A stretch of 64,000 bases of DNA from Vicugna pacos (Eukaryota > Chordata > Mammalia > Artiodactyla > Camelidae): the NCBI RefSeq assembly GCF_048564905.1, contig NC_132996.1:42208001-42272000 (forward strand), in the 5' to 3' direction. Of the stretch, positions 23,661-34,420 are shown in pieces (position 1 is the stretch's first letter; each line of letters begins with the position of its first letter). A program made the translations under genes and the position numbers. The notes under the pieces were generated by a model. That model was given only the letters and a program-made list of their open reading frames with translations, had not been told where the DNA came from and made no database searches.

Positions 23661-23689
23661 AGTGGATGGAAACTGCAGGGAGTTATGGA

Positions 23690-23800
23690 AGAATGGCCTT
23701 TGAAACCAGGTAGCCAGTTTCAGATCCTAGTGGCTCACTGTGATTTTGGCCGAGTGATGCACTACTTTGAGCAAGGGTTACTCTGTGGTCGGTACAACAA
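23690..23800 (+). repeat. Possible MIR fragment
   Basis: 'ccagtttcagatcctagtggctcactgtgattttggccgagtgatgc' is compatible with the MIR tRNA-like head in sense orientation. It is short and diverged. Confidence 0.35.
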
Positions 23801-24099
23801 TTGAGAAACTAATGGAAATGAATCCATCGGAGTGGAATGTGTATATCCCAGTTGGATTTGAGAGGCAGAGTGTTAAACGAGCATTTAACGGCATAGATGT
23901 TTTGAGCACATATGAGCACGGTGCGAATTGCTGGTGACATGCAGATAAACAAAACCCAGTCTCTACACTTAAGCAACTTATTATCTTAGTAGGAGAAAAT
24001 AAATATGAAAACAACACACTGTCCTTTATTACTTTGTGAAAAAGGCATTTGGATATGTGTTTTGTGCTTAATTCAGATTTAGTGATTGAGGCTTACCTG

Positions 24100-24684
24100 C
24101 CAGCCCTCATCTTTTTAAAAATAATAACATTATTACATTTTATCGACATACAACTGACATATAACATTGTATTAAGACATAATGATTCAGTTCCTGTACA
24201 CATTATGCAATGATCACTGCAGTAAGTCTAGATACTGTTTATCAGCATGTAAAGTTGGAAACAAATTTTTTTTTCTTGTGATGAGAACTTTTAAGATTTA
24301 CTCTCTTGGCACCTTTCAAATATGCAAAACAGTATTGTTGACTGTAGTCATCATGCTGTGCATTACCTCCCCATGACTTACTTGTTTTATAACTGGAAGT
24401 TTGTACCTCTTGACCTCCTTCACCCGTTTTTGCCCACCTCCTAAAACCCCTCCCCTCAGGCGTCCACTATTTTGTTCTCTGTATTTATGAGTTTGATTTT
24501 GTTTTGTTTTGGTCTGTCTTGCTTATTCCTTTGTTTTGATTTTCAGTTTCCACATACCTGTGAAATCATATGGTATTTGCCTTTCTCTGTCTGGCTTATT
24601 TCACTTAGCATAATATCCTCAAGGTTCATCCATGTCATCAGAAATGGCAAGATTTAATTATTTTTAACGGGTGAATAGTATTTC

Positions 24685-24740
<56 letters not shown>

Positions 24741-25899
24741 TATATACACACACACATATACCCCACATCTTCTTTATCCATTTATCTATTGATGAACAGT
24801 TAGGTTGTTTCCATATCTTGGCTATGTAGCATTTTTGTAAATAATGCTACAGTGAGTGTCGAGAGATCTATCTTTAAGAATTAATGTTTTCATTTTCTGC
24901 AGATATATACCCAGAAATAAAACTGCTAGATCGTATGGTAGTTTTAATTTAATTCTTAATTTTTGAGAAACCTCCATAGTGTTTTCCACAGTGGCTGCAC
25001 TAATTTGCATGCTCACCAACAGTGTACAAGGGTTCCCTTTCCTCCACATCCTGACTAATACTTGTTGTTTCTTGTCTTTTTGATAATATTTATTGTAATG
25101 TCTGTGAGGTGATAACTCATTGTGGTTTTCATTTGCATTTCCCTGACAATCAGTGATGTTAATTATCTTTTCATGAGCCTGTTGGCCACCTGTAAGGAAG
25201 ACAGTAGAAAAATGTCTCTTCCTATTTTTTAATTGTATTTGTATTTTTTTGTTTTGTTTTGTGGGATTTTTTTGCTATTGAGTTATACGGATTTTTAATA
25301 TATTGTGGATGTTAAACCCTTATCAGATATATGATTTGCAAGTATTTTCTCCCATTCACAAGGTTACCTTATCATTTCATTGATGCTTTCCTTTACTATG
25401 AAGAAACTTTTAAGTTTGATGTAGTCTCATTTGTTTATTTTCGTTGTTAAAGATTTTAAAATATTTATCTGAATGTTTTGTAGAATTCACCAGTGAAGCT
25501 GTTGGGTCCTGGATTTTTGTTTGTTGTGAGGTTGGGGTTACTCATTCAATCTCATACTAATAATTGGTCTACTCCTATTTTCTGTTTCTTCCTGATTCAG
25601 TCTTAGAATAGTGTATATTTCTAGGAATTTATTAATTTCTTACACACTGTCCAATTTCTGTGTGTGTACTTTCCCACAGTCTCTTATGATCCTTTGCACT
25701 TCTTTGGTATTTGTTGTAACTTTTCCTTTTTTATTTCTGATTTTATTTGAGTCTTCACTTCTTTTTTTATTCAAGAGTCTAGTTAAAGATTTTTCAATTT
25801 TGTTTATCTTTCCAAGGAACCGGGTTTTAGTATCACTAATCTTTCTGCTGTCTTTTTAGTCTCTATTTCATTTATTTTTGAGCCACCAGCCCTCATCTT
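24100..25899 (-). repeat. L1 LINE, antisense, with perfect 14-bp target-site duplication
   Basis: The L1 body is 24114-25885, flanked by identical CCAGCCCTCATCTT at 24100-24113 and 25886-25899. The interior is antisense L1MA/MB-type sequence: 3' UTR ('cttttaagatttactctcttggcacctttcaaatatg', 'catgctgtgcattacctcc'), then ORF2 C-terminal text. After about 25445 it jumps to a much more 5' part of ORF2 ('ttttgtagaattcaccagtgaagctgttgggtcctgg'), so one internal deletion is present. The end is 5'-truncated near 25885. Substitutions and a microsatellite interrupt ORF2. Confidence 0.93.
24687..24758. repeat. (TG)n microsatellite turning into (CA)n
   Basis: About 24 TG units, then 'tatgtgtgtatata', then a CACACACACA run. 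It sits exactly where the L1 consensus has a short 'tgtgtgtatatatacc', so the microsatellite grew inside the L1. The TG and CA arms are complementary and could fold into a hairpin. Confidence 0.95.
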
Positions 25900-25959
25900 A
25901 AGGCCACTCTTCTGTGATAAATTTGCACACTGTATCTGCTCCACAAGACCTATAAAGAC

Positions 25960-26112
25960 TGAGACATTTGAGGGGAAATAAAATTCATTTGACTCTCCTC
26001 ACCCATGTGTTCCATAAAGATAGATGCCATGTCTTTTATTTGTGCATTGTAGGTGGTCAGTGGCTTTTGAATAAATGAGAGTTGAATGAATGAATGAATG
26101 AATGAATGAATA
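25960..26112 (+). repeat. L2 LINE 3' end with (GAAT)n tail
   Basis: 'taaagatagatgccatgtcttttatttgtgcattgtaggtggtcagtggcttttgaataaatg' is the L2 3' terminus. It ends in about six GAAT units at 26088-26111, the known L2 tail repeat. Confidence 0.65.
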
Positions 26113-26149
26113 AAATATACTAGAATTTATGTCTTCTCAGTATTGTCTT

Positions 26150-26290
26150 TCAGTTCAGTTCAATTCATTTCAGACCAATGAATTTTCATTTCCAGCAGGT
26201 ACTGAGTTTCATATCATGGATACAAGGTTGAACAAAAAACTATTGGTTTCTTCCAAGGAGTTTAATCTGGAGCATGGGCACAAATTGTAG
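26150..26290 (-). repeat. L2-like relic, antisense
   Basis: 'caggtactgagtttcatatcatggatacaaggttgaac', then 'ttcttccaaggagtttaatctgg', resemble the antisense L2 block 'ctgggatacaaggatgaac…ccctcaaggagctcacagtct'. Confidence 0.4.
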
Positions 26291-26404
26291 GTAGACATCT
26301 CTGAGACTCTGTGTTAGTTAAGTTTTATAGTTGAGATTAGAGACCTAAGTCTTTTGCCTTACTTAAAGAAAGGCAGAATCTTTTCATCAGGTTAAGGGCT
26401 TTTC

Positions 26405-26873
26405 TAAGCCAGACAGTCTTTTTTTTTTTTTTAACATTTTTTATTGATTTTTAATCATTTTACAATGTGCCAAATTCCAGTGTAGACCACAATTTTTCAG
26501 TTATACATGAACATATATATACATTCATCGTCACATTTTTTTCTCTGTGAGCTACCATAAGATCTTGTGTATATTTCCCTGTGCTACATAGTATAATCTT
26601 GTTTATCTATTTTACAATTTTATTTTGAAATCCCATCTATCCCTTCCCACCCTCTATCCCCTTGGCAACCACAAGTTTGTATTCTATATCTGTGAGTCTG
26701 TTTCTGTTTTGTATTTATGCTTTTTTTTTTGTTTTTGTTTTTGTTTTTGTTTTTTAGATTCCACATATGAGCGATCTCATATGGTACTTTTCTTTCTCTT
26801 TCTGGCTTACTTCACTTAGAATGACATTCTCCAGGAGCATCCATGTTGCTGCAAATGTAAGCCAGACAGTCTT
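26405..26873 (-). repeat. Young L1 LINE, antisense, with perfect 16-bp target-site duplication
   Basis: The L1 body is 26421-26857, flanked by identical TAAGCCAGACAGTCTT at 26405-26420 and 26858-26873. It begins with poly(T), then 'aacattttttattgatttttaatcattttacaatgtg', which is the reverse of the 3' end of the L1 at 31011-32064, so both belong to one subfamily. It carries a (TTTTTG)n run at 26718-26756. It is 437 bases long and truncated near 'catccatgttgctgcaaatg'. The intact duplication suggests a fairly recent insertion. Confidence 0.95.
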
Positions 26874-26944
26874 GAAGACCCAGATGTGCAAAGTGAAAAA
26901 GAACATCTTCTTCCATAGTAGATTTTAGTATTTATGCAAAAAAT

Positions 26945-27330
26945 TTGCCTTCTCTTTTTTCTGAGTCCTTTCCTTCTGGGCTTCTAAACCATTCCTTATT
27001 AGGTTCTTTCCCATGGAAGAATTATACTTTCCACCTTGATGACATCAAGCTTGACCATATAACTTGCTTTGGTCAATGGTGTGTAAGTGATACCAATTTG
27101 TGTCACTTCTCATCAGAAGCTTTAAAAGCCATTATGTGGTTCAGCTATCTTTTTTTCCTCTCTTCCATGAGAATGGCTTGTCCAAAATACAGGTTTAGAG
27201 TGGAGATGCAGCCAGCCTGCACAAACATGTAAAGTGAATGAGAATTAAACCATTATTGCTGCAAATAAACAAGATGCTAGGTTTGTTGATTACTGCAGCA
27301 TGCTTAGCCTGAGGTGATCAATATATTTTT
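26945..27330 (+). repeat. Fossil LTR, ERVL/MaLR-like
   Basis: 'cttgaccatataacttgctttggtcaatgg', 'aagctttaaaagccattatgtgg', 'ccatgagaatggcttgtcc' and the end 'tgttgattactgcagcatgcttagcctg' follow the order of an old mammalian ERVL-class LTR. It looks like a solo LTR, well diverged, with no internal retroviral part beside it. The edges are approximate. Confidence 0.5.
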
Positions 27331-28389
27331 CAGGAGCGAAGAGGGAATATCCTCACCCACTCTTCCCTTTAGTGACCCCTGCTCCATTTGCCTGTTTCAG
27401 GAAGTCCAGATGAGTGAAAAAGAGTAGGGTACAGATGGACACCATATTCCTTCAGTTACACTACACTGCAAAATAATGCCTTTGACCAAATCCTTTGCAC
27501 TCGAGAGCTGATCATTACTACCCTGAAGTATAAAGTAGAGACAGAAAATCTTGGTAAAGGTATAAGCTAGTGAGAGAAAGGGGTCTCTATGATGACAAAG
27601 CCCAGAATGATCTTTCATAATCCTGCTAAGGCAATTTTGAGAGTGCTGAAATTGCCACATAAAACTGAAAAAAAGAAAGTTCTATCAGCGACGTGTCCCC
27701 ATCAGTTGTCATGGAAACCATCACATTTTTGTACAATACTGAGACAGTTTAATGTTAACCTGGGTGTTAGTAGAGAGGAACTGCTAGTTGCAGATAGAAG
27801 AGCCTTTGATGGGTCACAGAAGGAGTCCCAGTCATGAATTCAGCTTTTCTCATACATTTTCGCAGCTACCATTGCCATCAAAGGCATGTGCCAGAATTCT
27901 CTGAGGAGCCTGACACTCTTCTCTGACTATTGTCTATTGCTCATCCCAAGAAAGAGCAGGAAGCTATTACTTTGATGTGCATATTTACAATATGACTCTA
28001 GAATATAATTTTACTTAATCCCTTGGGGGGAAAACACCTAGATTGTCACTTTGATGAACAAAAAGGTGAAATATGTTAAGTAAGATTACACATAGGGAAT
28101 AGCAAATATGTAGTTTAGGAAGATGATAGAGATTAATTCATTCAGTCTGTGAGAAATTCAGCTTTCATCCAGGCAGTTCACATAACAATAAAAAATCTCT
28201 CTTATTCCTGATGATTATGTGAAGCTCTTCCTCACTGCCATGACTTTGCACAAGGCTATTCCTATTAGTAGTCATTTCTGGCCACTTCTTGACAATTTGT
28301 TATACTCCTAGTTTTCTGTCACGTATTGAGTTAATCATATCTGCCTGCCTGTTCCCATATTAGATTGGTTATATTATTGCAGTATTTGA
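27331..28389. other. Unassigned non-coding DNA
   Basis: No exon, RNA or named repeat recognised. Confidence 0.5.
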
Positions 28390-28497
28390 GGCAGAACTTT
28401 AGCTGTGTGTGGTCTTTGTGGCACCTAGAATAACATAGTGCAAAACTGCTACACTGAAGTGCATGTTGAATGAATGAATGAAGAATGAATGAAATGC
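28390..28497 (+). repeat. L2 LINE 3' end
   Basis: 'gtggcacctagaataacatagtgcaaaactgctac', then 'gcatgttgaatgaatgaatgaag', is the L2 3' terminus with its GAAT-type tail. Confidence 0.55.
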
Positions 28498-28499
28498 AT

Positions 28500-28640
28500 G
28501 TAAGTGAGATTGTGTTAGGCTCATCTCAACTTGTAATATTGAACAAGTCTTAAAGTCTCATTCTTTTTGGTAAAATGAGGGGATGCCAGCAGTATTGACT
28601 TACTCATTTAGTATTAAATTAAGTGAGAAAGGATCCAAGT
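28500..28640 (+). repeat. Possible MIR fragment
   Basis: 'cttgtaatattgaacaagtcttaaagtctcattctttttggtaaaatgagggg' fits the sense MIR core. It is weakly conserved. Confidence 0.4.
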
Positions 28641-28679
28641 TAAGTGTGGTAGATTAAATGTATGCATTTATATCTGATC

Positions 28680-29825
28680 CCTCTGCTTGTCTCCAAGAAC
28701 AAAAACTATATAAATCACAGTAAAAGGATAAGAAAAAAATACAAATACACAAGTATGAGAAGAAGAGAGATAGTAGTAGCTGAGAATGGAAATGCAAAGC
28801 ATGTGGACAAATGGAAATAGCAGATGAGAGAAAAAGGAAACTCACATATCTGCATAGTTACTTGTAAAGAAATTTGGGAAGACTCAGGAACTGTCATCAT
28901 GAACTACCTCTGAAGATGAAGATCAAATGTGAAGACGAGCAGAGGCGGATTGGATGAAACCTTGTCTGAAAGGCAGGTAGACTCCCAGGGCCATTTCCCT
29001 CCCTTTTGAAAACAGAAGCTATACCTTTTCCTCCCATCAGAAGACTGAAGTTTTGCTCTAATGAGAAATGTTACCAGAAAAGCTGCATACATGGGAGTAC
29101 CAGGCACAGCAAAGGGCAGGGTGAGGATGTGCAAGGTAAATCAAATGAAGTGTAAGTGTAAGGAAATCTCCAAAACTGTGGCATCTCAAATTCCCTCCCC
29201 CTACTTGGCAGTCTGGCATTTAATTTTTCAAGCGAATGATTGGAGGATTCCTCTCAGAGAACACAGATCACCTCAAAATAAAAGACCTTTAGGAATACTA
29301 GAATTTGAAAATCGTACAACAGAGTAATTAAGAAAGCCTAAAAGATAAGACACAGAGATAAAAATCAGAATGAATAAAAGTAACCTACAGTGAATGAGAG
29401 ACAACATGAACAGAAGAACATGCCAAGGGAAAAGATGGAAGAAGATGAAAATACACTGCATTTGTGAAACTATAACATGATGCTACAAAATGAAGCATTC
29501 AAAGAATAAACAGAAGTTTTAGAAATCGGAAAAATATGACAGAACTCTAAAAGTTCACTTGACTAGTTAGAAGGTCAAGTTGAACAAATCTTAAGAAAAG
29601 AGAATAAAACTAAAAAAAGGAAACAAGGGAGGACAAATAAGAAAATCAAAGGATGTGCTCAGAAGGTTAATTCTAGGCAATAGAAGTTCCAGAAAGAGAA
29701 AGAAGAAAAAAAAATTACAGGAACATTATCAAAGACTTAATGAATAAAATTTCCCAGAATGAAAGGACATGAATTTCTATATATGAAGAACTTACTAAAT
29801 ATCCAGGTACAACTTTTATGTGGTG
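28680..29825 (+). repeat. A-rich region, possibly degenerate L1M/HAL1 5' sequence
   Basis: Strongly purine- and A-rich. Segments such as 29640-29800 ('ggttaattctaggcaatagaagttccagaaagagaaag', 'ttatcaaagacttaatgaataaaatttcccagaatgaaagg') recall the 5' region of old L1M or HAL1 elements. No open frame survives. The assignment is tentative. Confidence 0.3.
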
Positions 29826-31010
29826 ATGGGAAAATTGGACAGCTACATGTAAAAGAATGAAATTAGAGCATTCTCTGACACCAAGTACAAAATAGACTCA
29901 AAATGAATTGAAGACCTAAATGTAAAACCATATATCATAAAATTCCTAGAGAAAAACATTGGTAGAACAGCAATATTTTGGGGGGTCCAGCTCCTAACGT
30001 AAAGGAAATAAAAGCAAAAATAAGCAAATGGGACCTCATTAAACTTAAAAGCTTTTGCAAAGAAAAAGAAACCATTGACAAAGGGAAAAGACAACCTCCT
30101 GAAAGGGAGAAAATATTTGCAAATAATGTGACCAATAGGAGATTAATATCCAACATATATAAACAGTTCACTCAAGTCGACGTCAGGAAAACAACCCAAT
30201 TGAAAATGAGCAGAAGAAATGAGTAGACATTTTTCCAAAGAGGAAATGCAGATGGCAAATAGGTACATGCAAAGATGCTCAACGTCACAAATCAAAGCAG
30301 TACAAATCAGAACACAATGAGATGTCACCTCACACCTGGCAGAATGGCTATCATCCAGAAGAACACAAAAAGCAAATGTTGGTGAGAATGTGAAGAAAAC
30401 AGAACTCTTGCACACTGTTGGTGGGGATGTAAATTGGTGCAGTCATTGTGGAAAATAGATTGGAGGTTTCTCAAAAAACTAAAAACAGAACTACCATTTG
30501 ACCCAGCAATGCCACTTCTGGATATATGTCAAAAAACCTCCCAAAACACTAGTTCAAAAAGATATATGCACCCCAGTGTTTATAGCAGTATTATTTATAA
30601 TTGCCAAGATACGGAAGCAAACTAAGTGTCCATCAACAGGTGAGTGGATAAAAAAGATACGTTATACATATATAATGGAATACTACTCAGCCATAAAAAT
30701 AGTGAAATTTTGCCATTGGCAGAGACATGGATGAACTTGGAGGGCATTATGCTAAGTGAAATAAGTCAGACAAAGAAAGACAAATACTGTATATCACTTA
30801 TATGTGGAATCTAAAAATACAAAAAAAACTGAATAAAACTAAAAAGCAGACTTACAGATATAGAGAACAAACTAGTGAGGGGAGGGGCAGTATAGAGGTG
30901 GGAGAGTGGGAGGTACAAACTATTGGGTATAAATCAGACTCAAGGATGTATTGTACAACAGAAGGGAACATAGCCAATAGTTTGTAACAACTGTAAATGA
31001 AAGCGACCTT
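29826..31010 (+). repeat. Older L1 LINE (L1MA-like), ORF2 C-terminal half and 3' UTR
   Basis: Sense L1 text from 'aaattggacagctacatgtaaaagaatgaaattag' through 'gacctcattaaacttaaaagcttttgc', 'tcacctcacacctggcagaatggc', 'gcaccccagtgtttatagcag', 'atactactcagccataaaaat' and 3' UTR to 'gtaaatgaaagcgacctttaa'. ORF2 survives as scattered frames (for example 30434-30625 and 30498-30734 in different frames), so it is broken. The last bases of its 3' UTR lie beyond the next L1, at about 32065-32100. Confidence 0.9.
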
Positions 31011-32064
31011 TAAAGAAGAAAACCTACGGAATGGGAGAAAATTTTTGCAAGTGAAACCGACAAAGGCTTGATCTCCAAAATATATAAGCAGCTCATACGA
31101 CTCAATAAGAAAAAAATAAACAACCCAATCCAAAAATGGGCAGAAGACCTAAACAAGCAATTCTCCAAGGAAGACATACAGATGATCAAAAAACACATGA
31201 AAAAATGTTCAATATCACTAATTATCAGAGAAAATTGAAATCAAAACTACAATGAGGTATCACCTCACACCAGTCAGAATGGCCGTCATTCAAAAATCCA
31301 CAAATGACAAATGCTGGAGAGGCTGTGGAGAAAGGGGAACCCTCCTATACTGCTGGTGGGAATGCAGTTTGGTGCAGCCACTATGGAAAACAGTGTGGAG
31401 ATTCCTCAAAAGACTAGGAATAGACTTACCATATGACCCAGGAATCCCACTCCTGGGCTTGTACCCAGAAGGAAATCTACTTCAGGATGACACCTGCACC
31501 CCAGTGTTCATAGCAGCACTATTTACAATAGCCAAAACATGGAAACAACCTAAATGTCCATCAACAGGTGACTGGATAAAGAAGAGGTGGTATATTTATA
31601 CAATGGAATACTACTCAGCCATAAAAACCGACAACATAATGCCATTTGCAGCAACATGGATGCTCCTAGAGAATGTCATTCTAAGTGAAGTAAGCCAGAA
31701 AGAGAAAAAAAAATACCATATGAGATCGCTCATATGTGGAATCTAAAAAACAAAAACAAACAAACAAACAAAAACAAAGCATAAATACAGGACAGAAATA
31801 GACTCATGGACAGAGAATACAGACTTGTGGTTACCGGGGTGGGGGGGTGGGAAGGGATAGACTGGGGTTTCAAAATTGTAGAATAGATAAACAAGATTAC
31901 ACTGTATAGCACAGGGAAATATACACAAAATGTTATGATAAATCACAGAGGAAAAAATGTGACAATGAGTGTGTATATGTCCATGAATGACTGAAAAATT
32001 GTGCTGAACACTGGAATTTGACACAACACTGTAAAATGATTATGAATCAATAAAAAATGTTAAA
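31011..32064 (+). repeat. Younger L1 LINE inserted in the older L1
   Basis: A 5'-truncated sense L1. One uninterrupted frame (at least 31252-31746, 164 codons from the first Met) encodes the ORF2 C-terminus, including the cysteine-rich segment [18 protein letters not shown], then FIAALFTIAKTWKQPKCP and YIYTMEYYSAIK, ending LICGI and a stop. Human L1 ORF2 has the same motif order. The endonuclease and reverse transcriptase domains are missing through 5' truncation, so it cannot move by itself. The 3' UTR has an (AAAC)n run (31748-31784), a G-rich stretch near 31836 and AATAAA near 32049. The surviving frame makes this the least decayed L1 in the window. Confidence 0.93.
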
Positions 32065-32229
32065 AAAATTTGTATAAAAATTTAAAAAATGTTAACTGTT
32101 AGTTTTGAAATAGAATGTCTGTTTTGAATGTTGAAACCCATCTCAGCATGATGATAACATGTTTTTCTCTTTTACTGACTAGAATAAAAAAATAACTGGT
32201 GGTTTGTTAAAAAAATCACATTATTGTTA

Positions 32230-33345
32230 ATCTTCTAAACATCAGAAAAAGGGAAGATTCTAAATGCTTTCAGAAGAGAAAATAAATCATTCAGATTCTA
32301 TATTTAAAGTCTGTATTTAGAATCTGAGCATCATTGACTCCCCACTACTAATACTGGACACTTGAAGATGATAGAAGAGAGTGTTGAAAGTCTTGAGGAA
32401 AGTTACAGTCTCCAGTTCTATAGCCAGCTTAATACCAGTCAGTAATGAAAACTGTGGGCCGACTGATGTTCCCCCAGAGACGTCCATGTTCTAATTCCTA
32501 ATTTCTAAATCTGTGAATATGTTACTTTTCATAGCAAAAGGTGTTTTGCAGATGTTGGTAAATTAAGACCCTTGACATGGGAAGATTATACTGAATTACC
32601 AGAATGGTCCAGGTGTAACTGGAAGATCCTTAATAAGAGAGAAGCAAGGTGATCAGAGTCAGTGAAGGAGATTTGAACACAGAAGCAAAGGTTTGAATGA
32701 TGTTATTGCTGGAAGGGGGAAGTGAGCCAGGGAATGCAGGCAGCCTTTAGAAGCTGGAAGGAAATGGATTCTGCTCTTGTGTCTACAGAAGAAGCACAGT
32801 CCCTCCCCTATTTTAGATTTCTGATCTCCAGGACTGTAGGTTAATAAATTTGTGTTGTTGTGCTTGTGGTAATTAGCTACAGAAGCAATAGGAAGCTAAT
32901 ACAAAGATAAGGACACTTTTGAAGGAAGTCATTTAGAGCTGATAATTTTTCAAATATGTAAATATCAATTGTGAAGATGAAAAGACAATGCTAGATATTG
33001 AAGTTAATTTCCAAAAGTGCTCACATGCTTTCTCAGGAAGCTACTAGAGATACGTTCCTCCAAAATGATGGTGTAAACCATGGAATATAGGGAATTTGGC
33101 AAAGTGAGCATCAACACAGGAGATAAATTTCAAAGGATAGGATATATAATTGTAAAATCAACTTAAGCCAACCATAAAAAGTGTGTATGTCGTCATAATA
33201 ATATGTCAGCACTAAATAACTGGCTGACAAAATTTGTGATAAACTATTTTGGGAAATGCAAGGAGCAGAGGACAAAAATGTGTCATCTTCCAGACAAGGA
33301 GATCAACTGAAAATGTTAAAAATTAGAAAAATCAAGAAATGATCA
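32230..33345 (+). repeat. Old L1M/HAL1 5'-region sequence, interrupted by an LTR
   Basis: The right part includes 'tttctcaggaagctactagagatacgttcctccaaaatgatggtgtaaacc', close to the L1M 5'-region text 'ctcaggaagctactggaggatgtgctccaccaaaacgagggagtaaacc'. The left part (32280-32452) keeps the upstream text in diverged form. The MLT2 LTR at 32453-32903 lies between them. Confidence 0.5.
32453..32903 (+). repeat. Fossil solo LTR, ERVL class, MLT2 family
   Basis: It begins TGTGGGCCGACTGATGTTCC and follows the MLT2 order: 'gtccatgttctaattcc', 'ctgtgaatatgttactttt', 'aggtgttttgcagatg', 'ggaatgcaggcagcctttagaagctgg', 'gatctccaggactgtaggttaataaatttgtgttg', ending 'aagcaataggaagctaataca'. At 451 bases it is about full length for the family. 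No internal ERVL part is attached, so it is a solo LTR of placental-mammal age. It lies inside older L1M sequence. Confidence 0.88.
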
Positions 33346-33347
33346 TT

Positions 33348-33960
33348 AAAAGTAAGCCATCTATTTTGTAGATGAGTTAATTAGTATCCTCTTTTCTCTT
33401 TTCTTTTTTTAAGATTCCACATATGAGTGATACCATATAGTATTTTTCTTTCTCTTTCTGGCTTACTTAACTTAGAATGACAAACTCCAGTTCCATCCAT
33501 GTTGCTGCCAACGGCATTATTTCATTCTTTTTATAGCCGAGTAGTATTCCATTATGTATATACACCACAACTTCTTTATCCACTCATCTGTCGATGGACA
33601 TTTCGGTTGCTTCCATGTCTTGGCTATTGTAAATAGTGCTGCTTTGCTTGCAGACATAATAAACAATCTTATGGTTACAGGGGAAATGGGGTGGGAAAGG
33701 ATAAATTTGGAAGTTTGAGATTTGTAAATGGTAACTACTATATATAAAAATAGATAAAAAACAAATTTCTTCTGTATAGCACAGGGAACTATATTTAATG
33801 TCTTGTAATAACCTTTAATGAAAAAGAATGTGAAAACGAATATATGTATGTATATGCATGAATGGGACATTGTTCTGTACAGCAGAAATTGATACATTGT
33901 AACTGACTATACTTAAATAAAAAACAAACAAACAAACATTGGGAAAAAAGCAAGCTATCT
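33348..33960 (+). repeat. L1 LINE with 5' inversion (twin priming) and target-site duplication
   Basis: 33363-33648 is antisense L1 ('attccacatatgagtgataccatatagtat' to 'cttggctattgtaaatagtgctgc'). From about 33649 it is sense L1 3' UTR ('aataaacaatcttatggttacagg' to 'acattgtaactgactatacttaaataaaa', ending in an AAAC-rich tail). The two parts meet almost exactly in L1 coordinates. Flanks AAAAGTAAGCCATCT (33348-33362) and AAAAGCAAGCTATCT (33946-33960) match at 13 of 15 positions. An open minus-strand frame at 33517-33897 crosses the inversion and is not a gene. Confidence 0.93.
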
Positions 33961-34199
33961 TTAAATGTAGGGATAACTACCAGAAGACATAGCTAAAAGA
34001 GAAGAATATGCTTGTCTTTGGATGCTGGAAGTCAGGAATAGGAAGGATTTGACACCTTCAAACTGTTTAAATATTACGTTGGACTAGAAATACAATGAGA
34101 GTGTGTAAGGGAAAACATTGTGTTGATTGTGGAGTCATTACTCCTTTTCCAGTAATTCTACTCTATCTTGAAATTAAATTTTCCCTTGGACTTCTCGCA

Positions 34200-34420
34200 C
34201 TGTAATGTTAAACGTCTGTTTATGAGACTGTTTCCTGTGCTAGTCCCTGCGCTCTGCATTCGCAGTGCCAGTACTGTGATGTGCAGTTGGCGTATAATCC
34301 ACTTGGGCTGAGTTCTGTGTCTCATTCATCATTCTGTGCCAGAATCCAGTAAAATCCCTGGCATACAATATATATTGGTTGAATAAATGAAATTCGGGCT
34401 GAAAATGAATGAATGCATAC
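34200..34420 (+). repeat. L2/MIR-type 3' end relic
   Basis: 'ccagaatccagtaaaatccctggcatacaatatatattggttgaataaatg' matches the shared L2/MIR terminal text 'cctggcacatagtaggtgctcaataaat'. The upstream part is diverged. Confidence 0.5.

Noticed and set aside
31252-31746. 164-codon open frame as a possible host gene
   Set aside because: It is the C-terminus of L1 ORF2, identified by its cysteine motif and the surrounding L1 3' UTR.
29826-32100. Tandem duplication of a genomic segment
   Set aside because: The two similar halves are different-age L1 copies, one inserted in the other's 3' UTR.
33517-33897. 126-codon minus-strand frame
   Set aside because: It reads across the inversion point of a twin-primed L1 and joins unrelated strands by chance.
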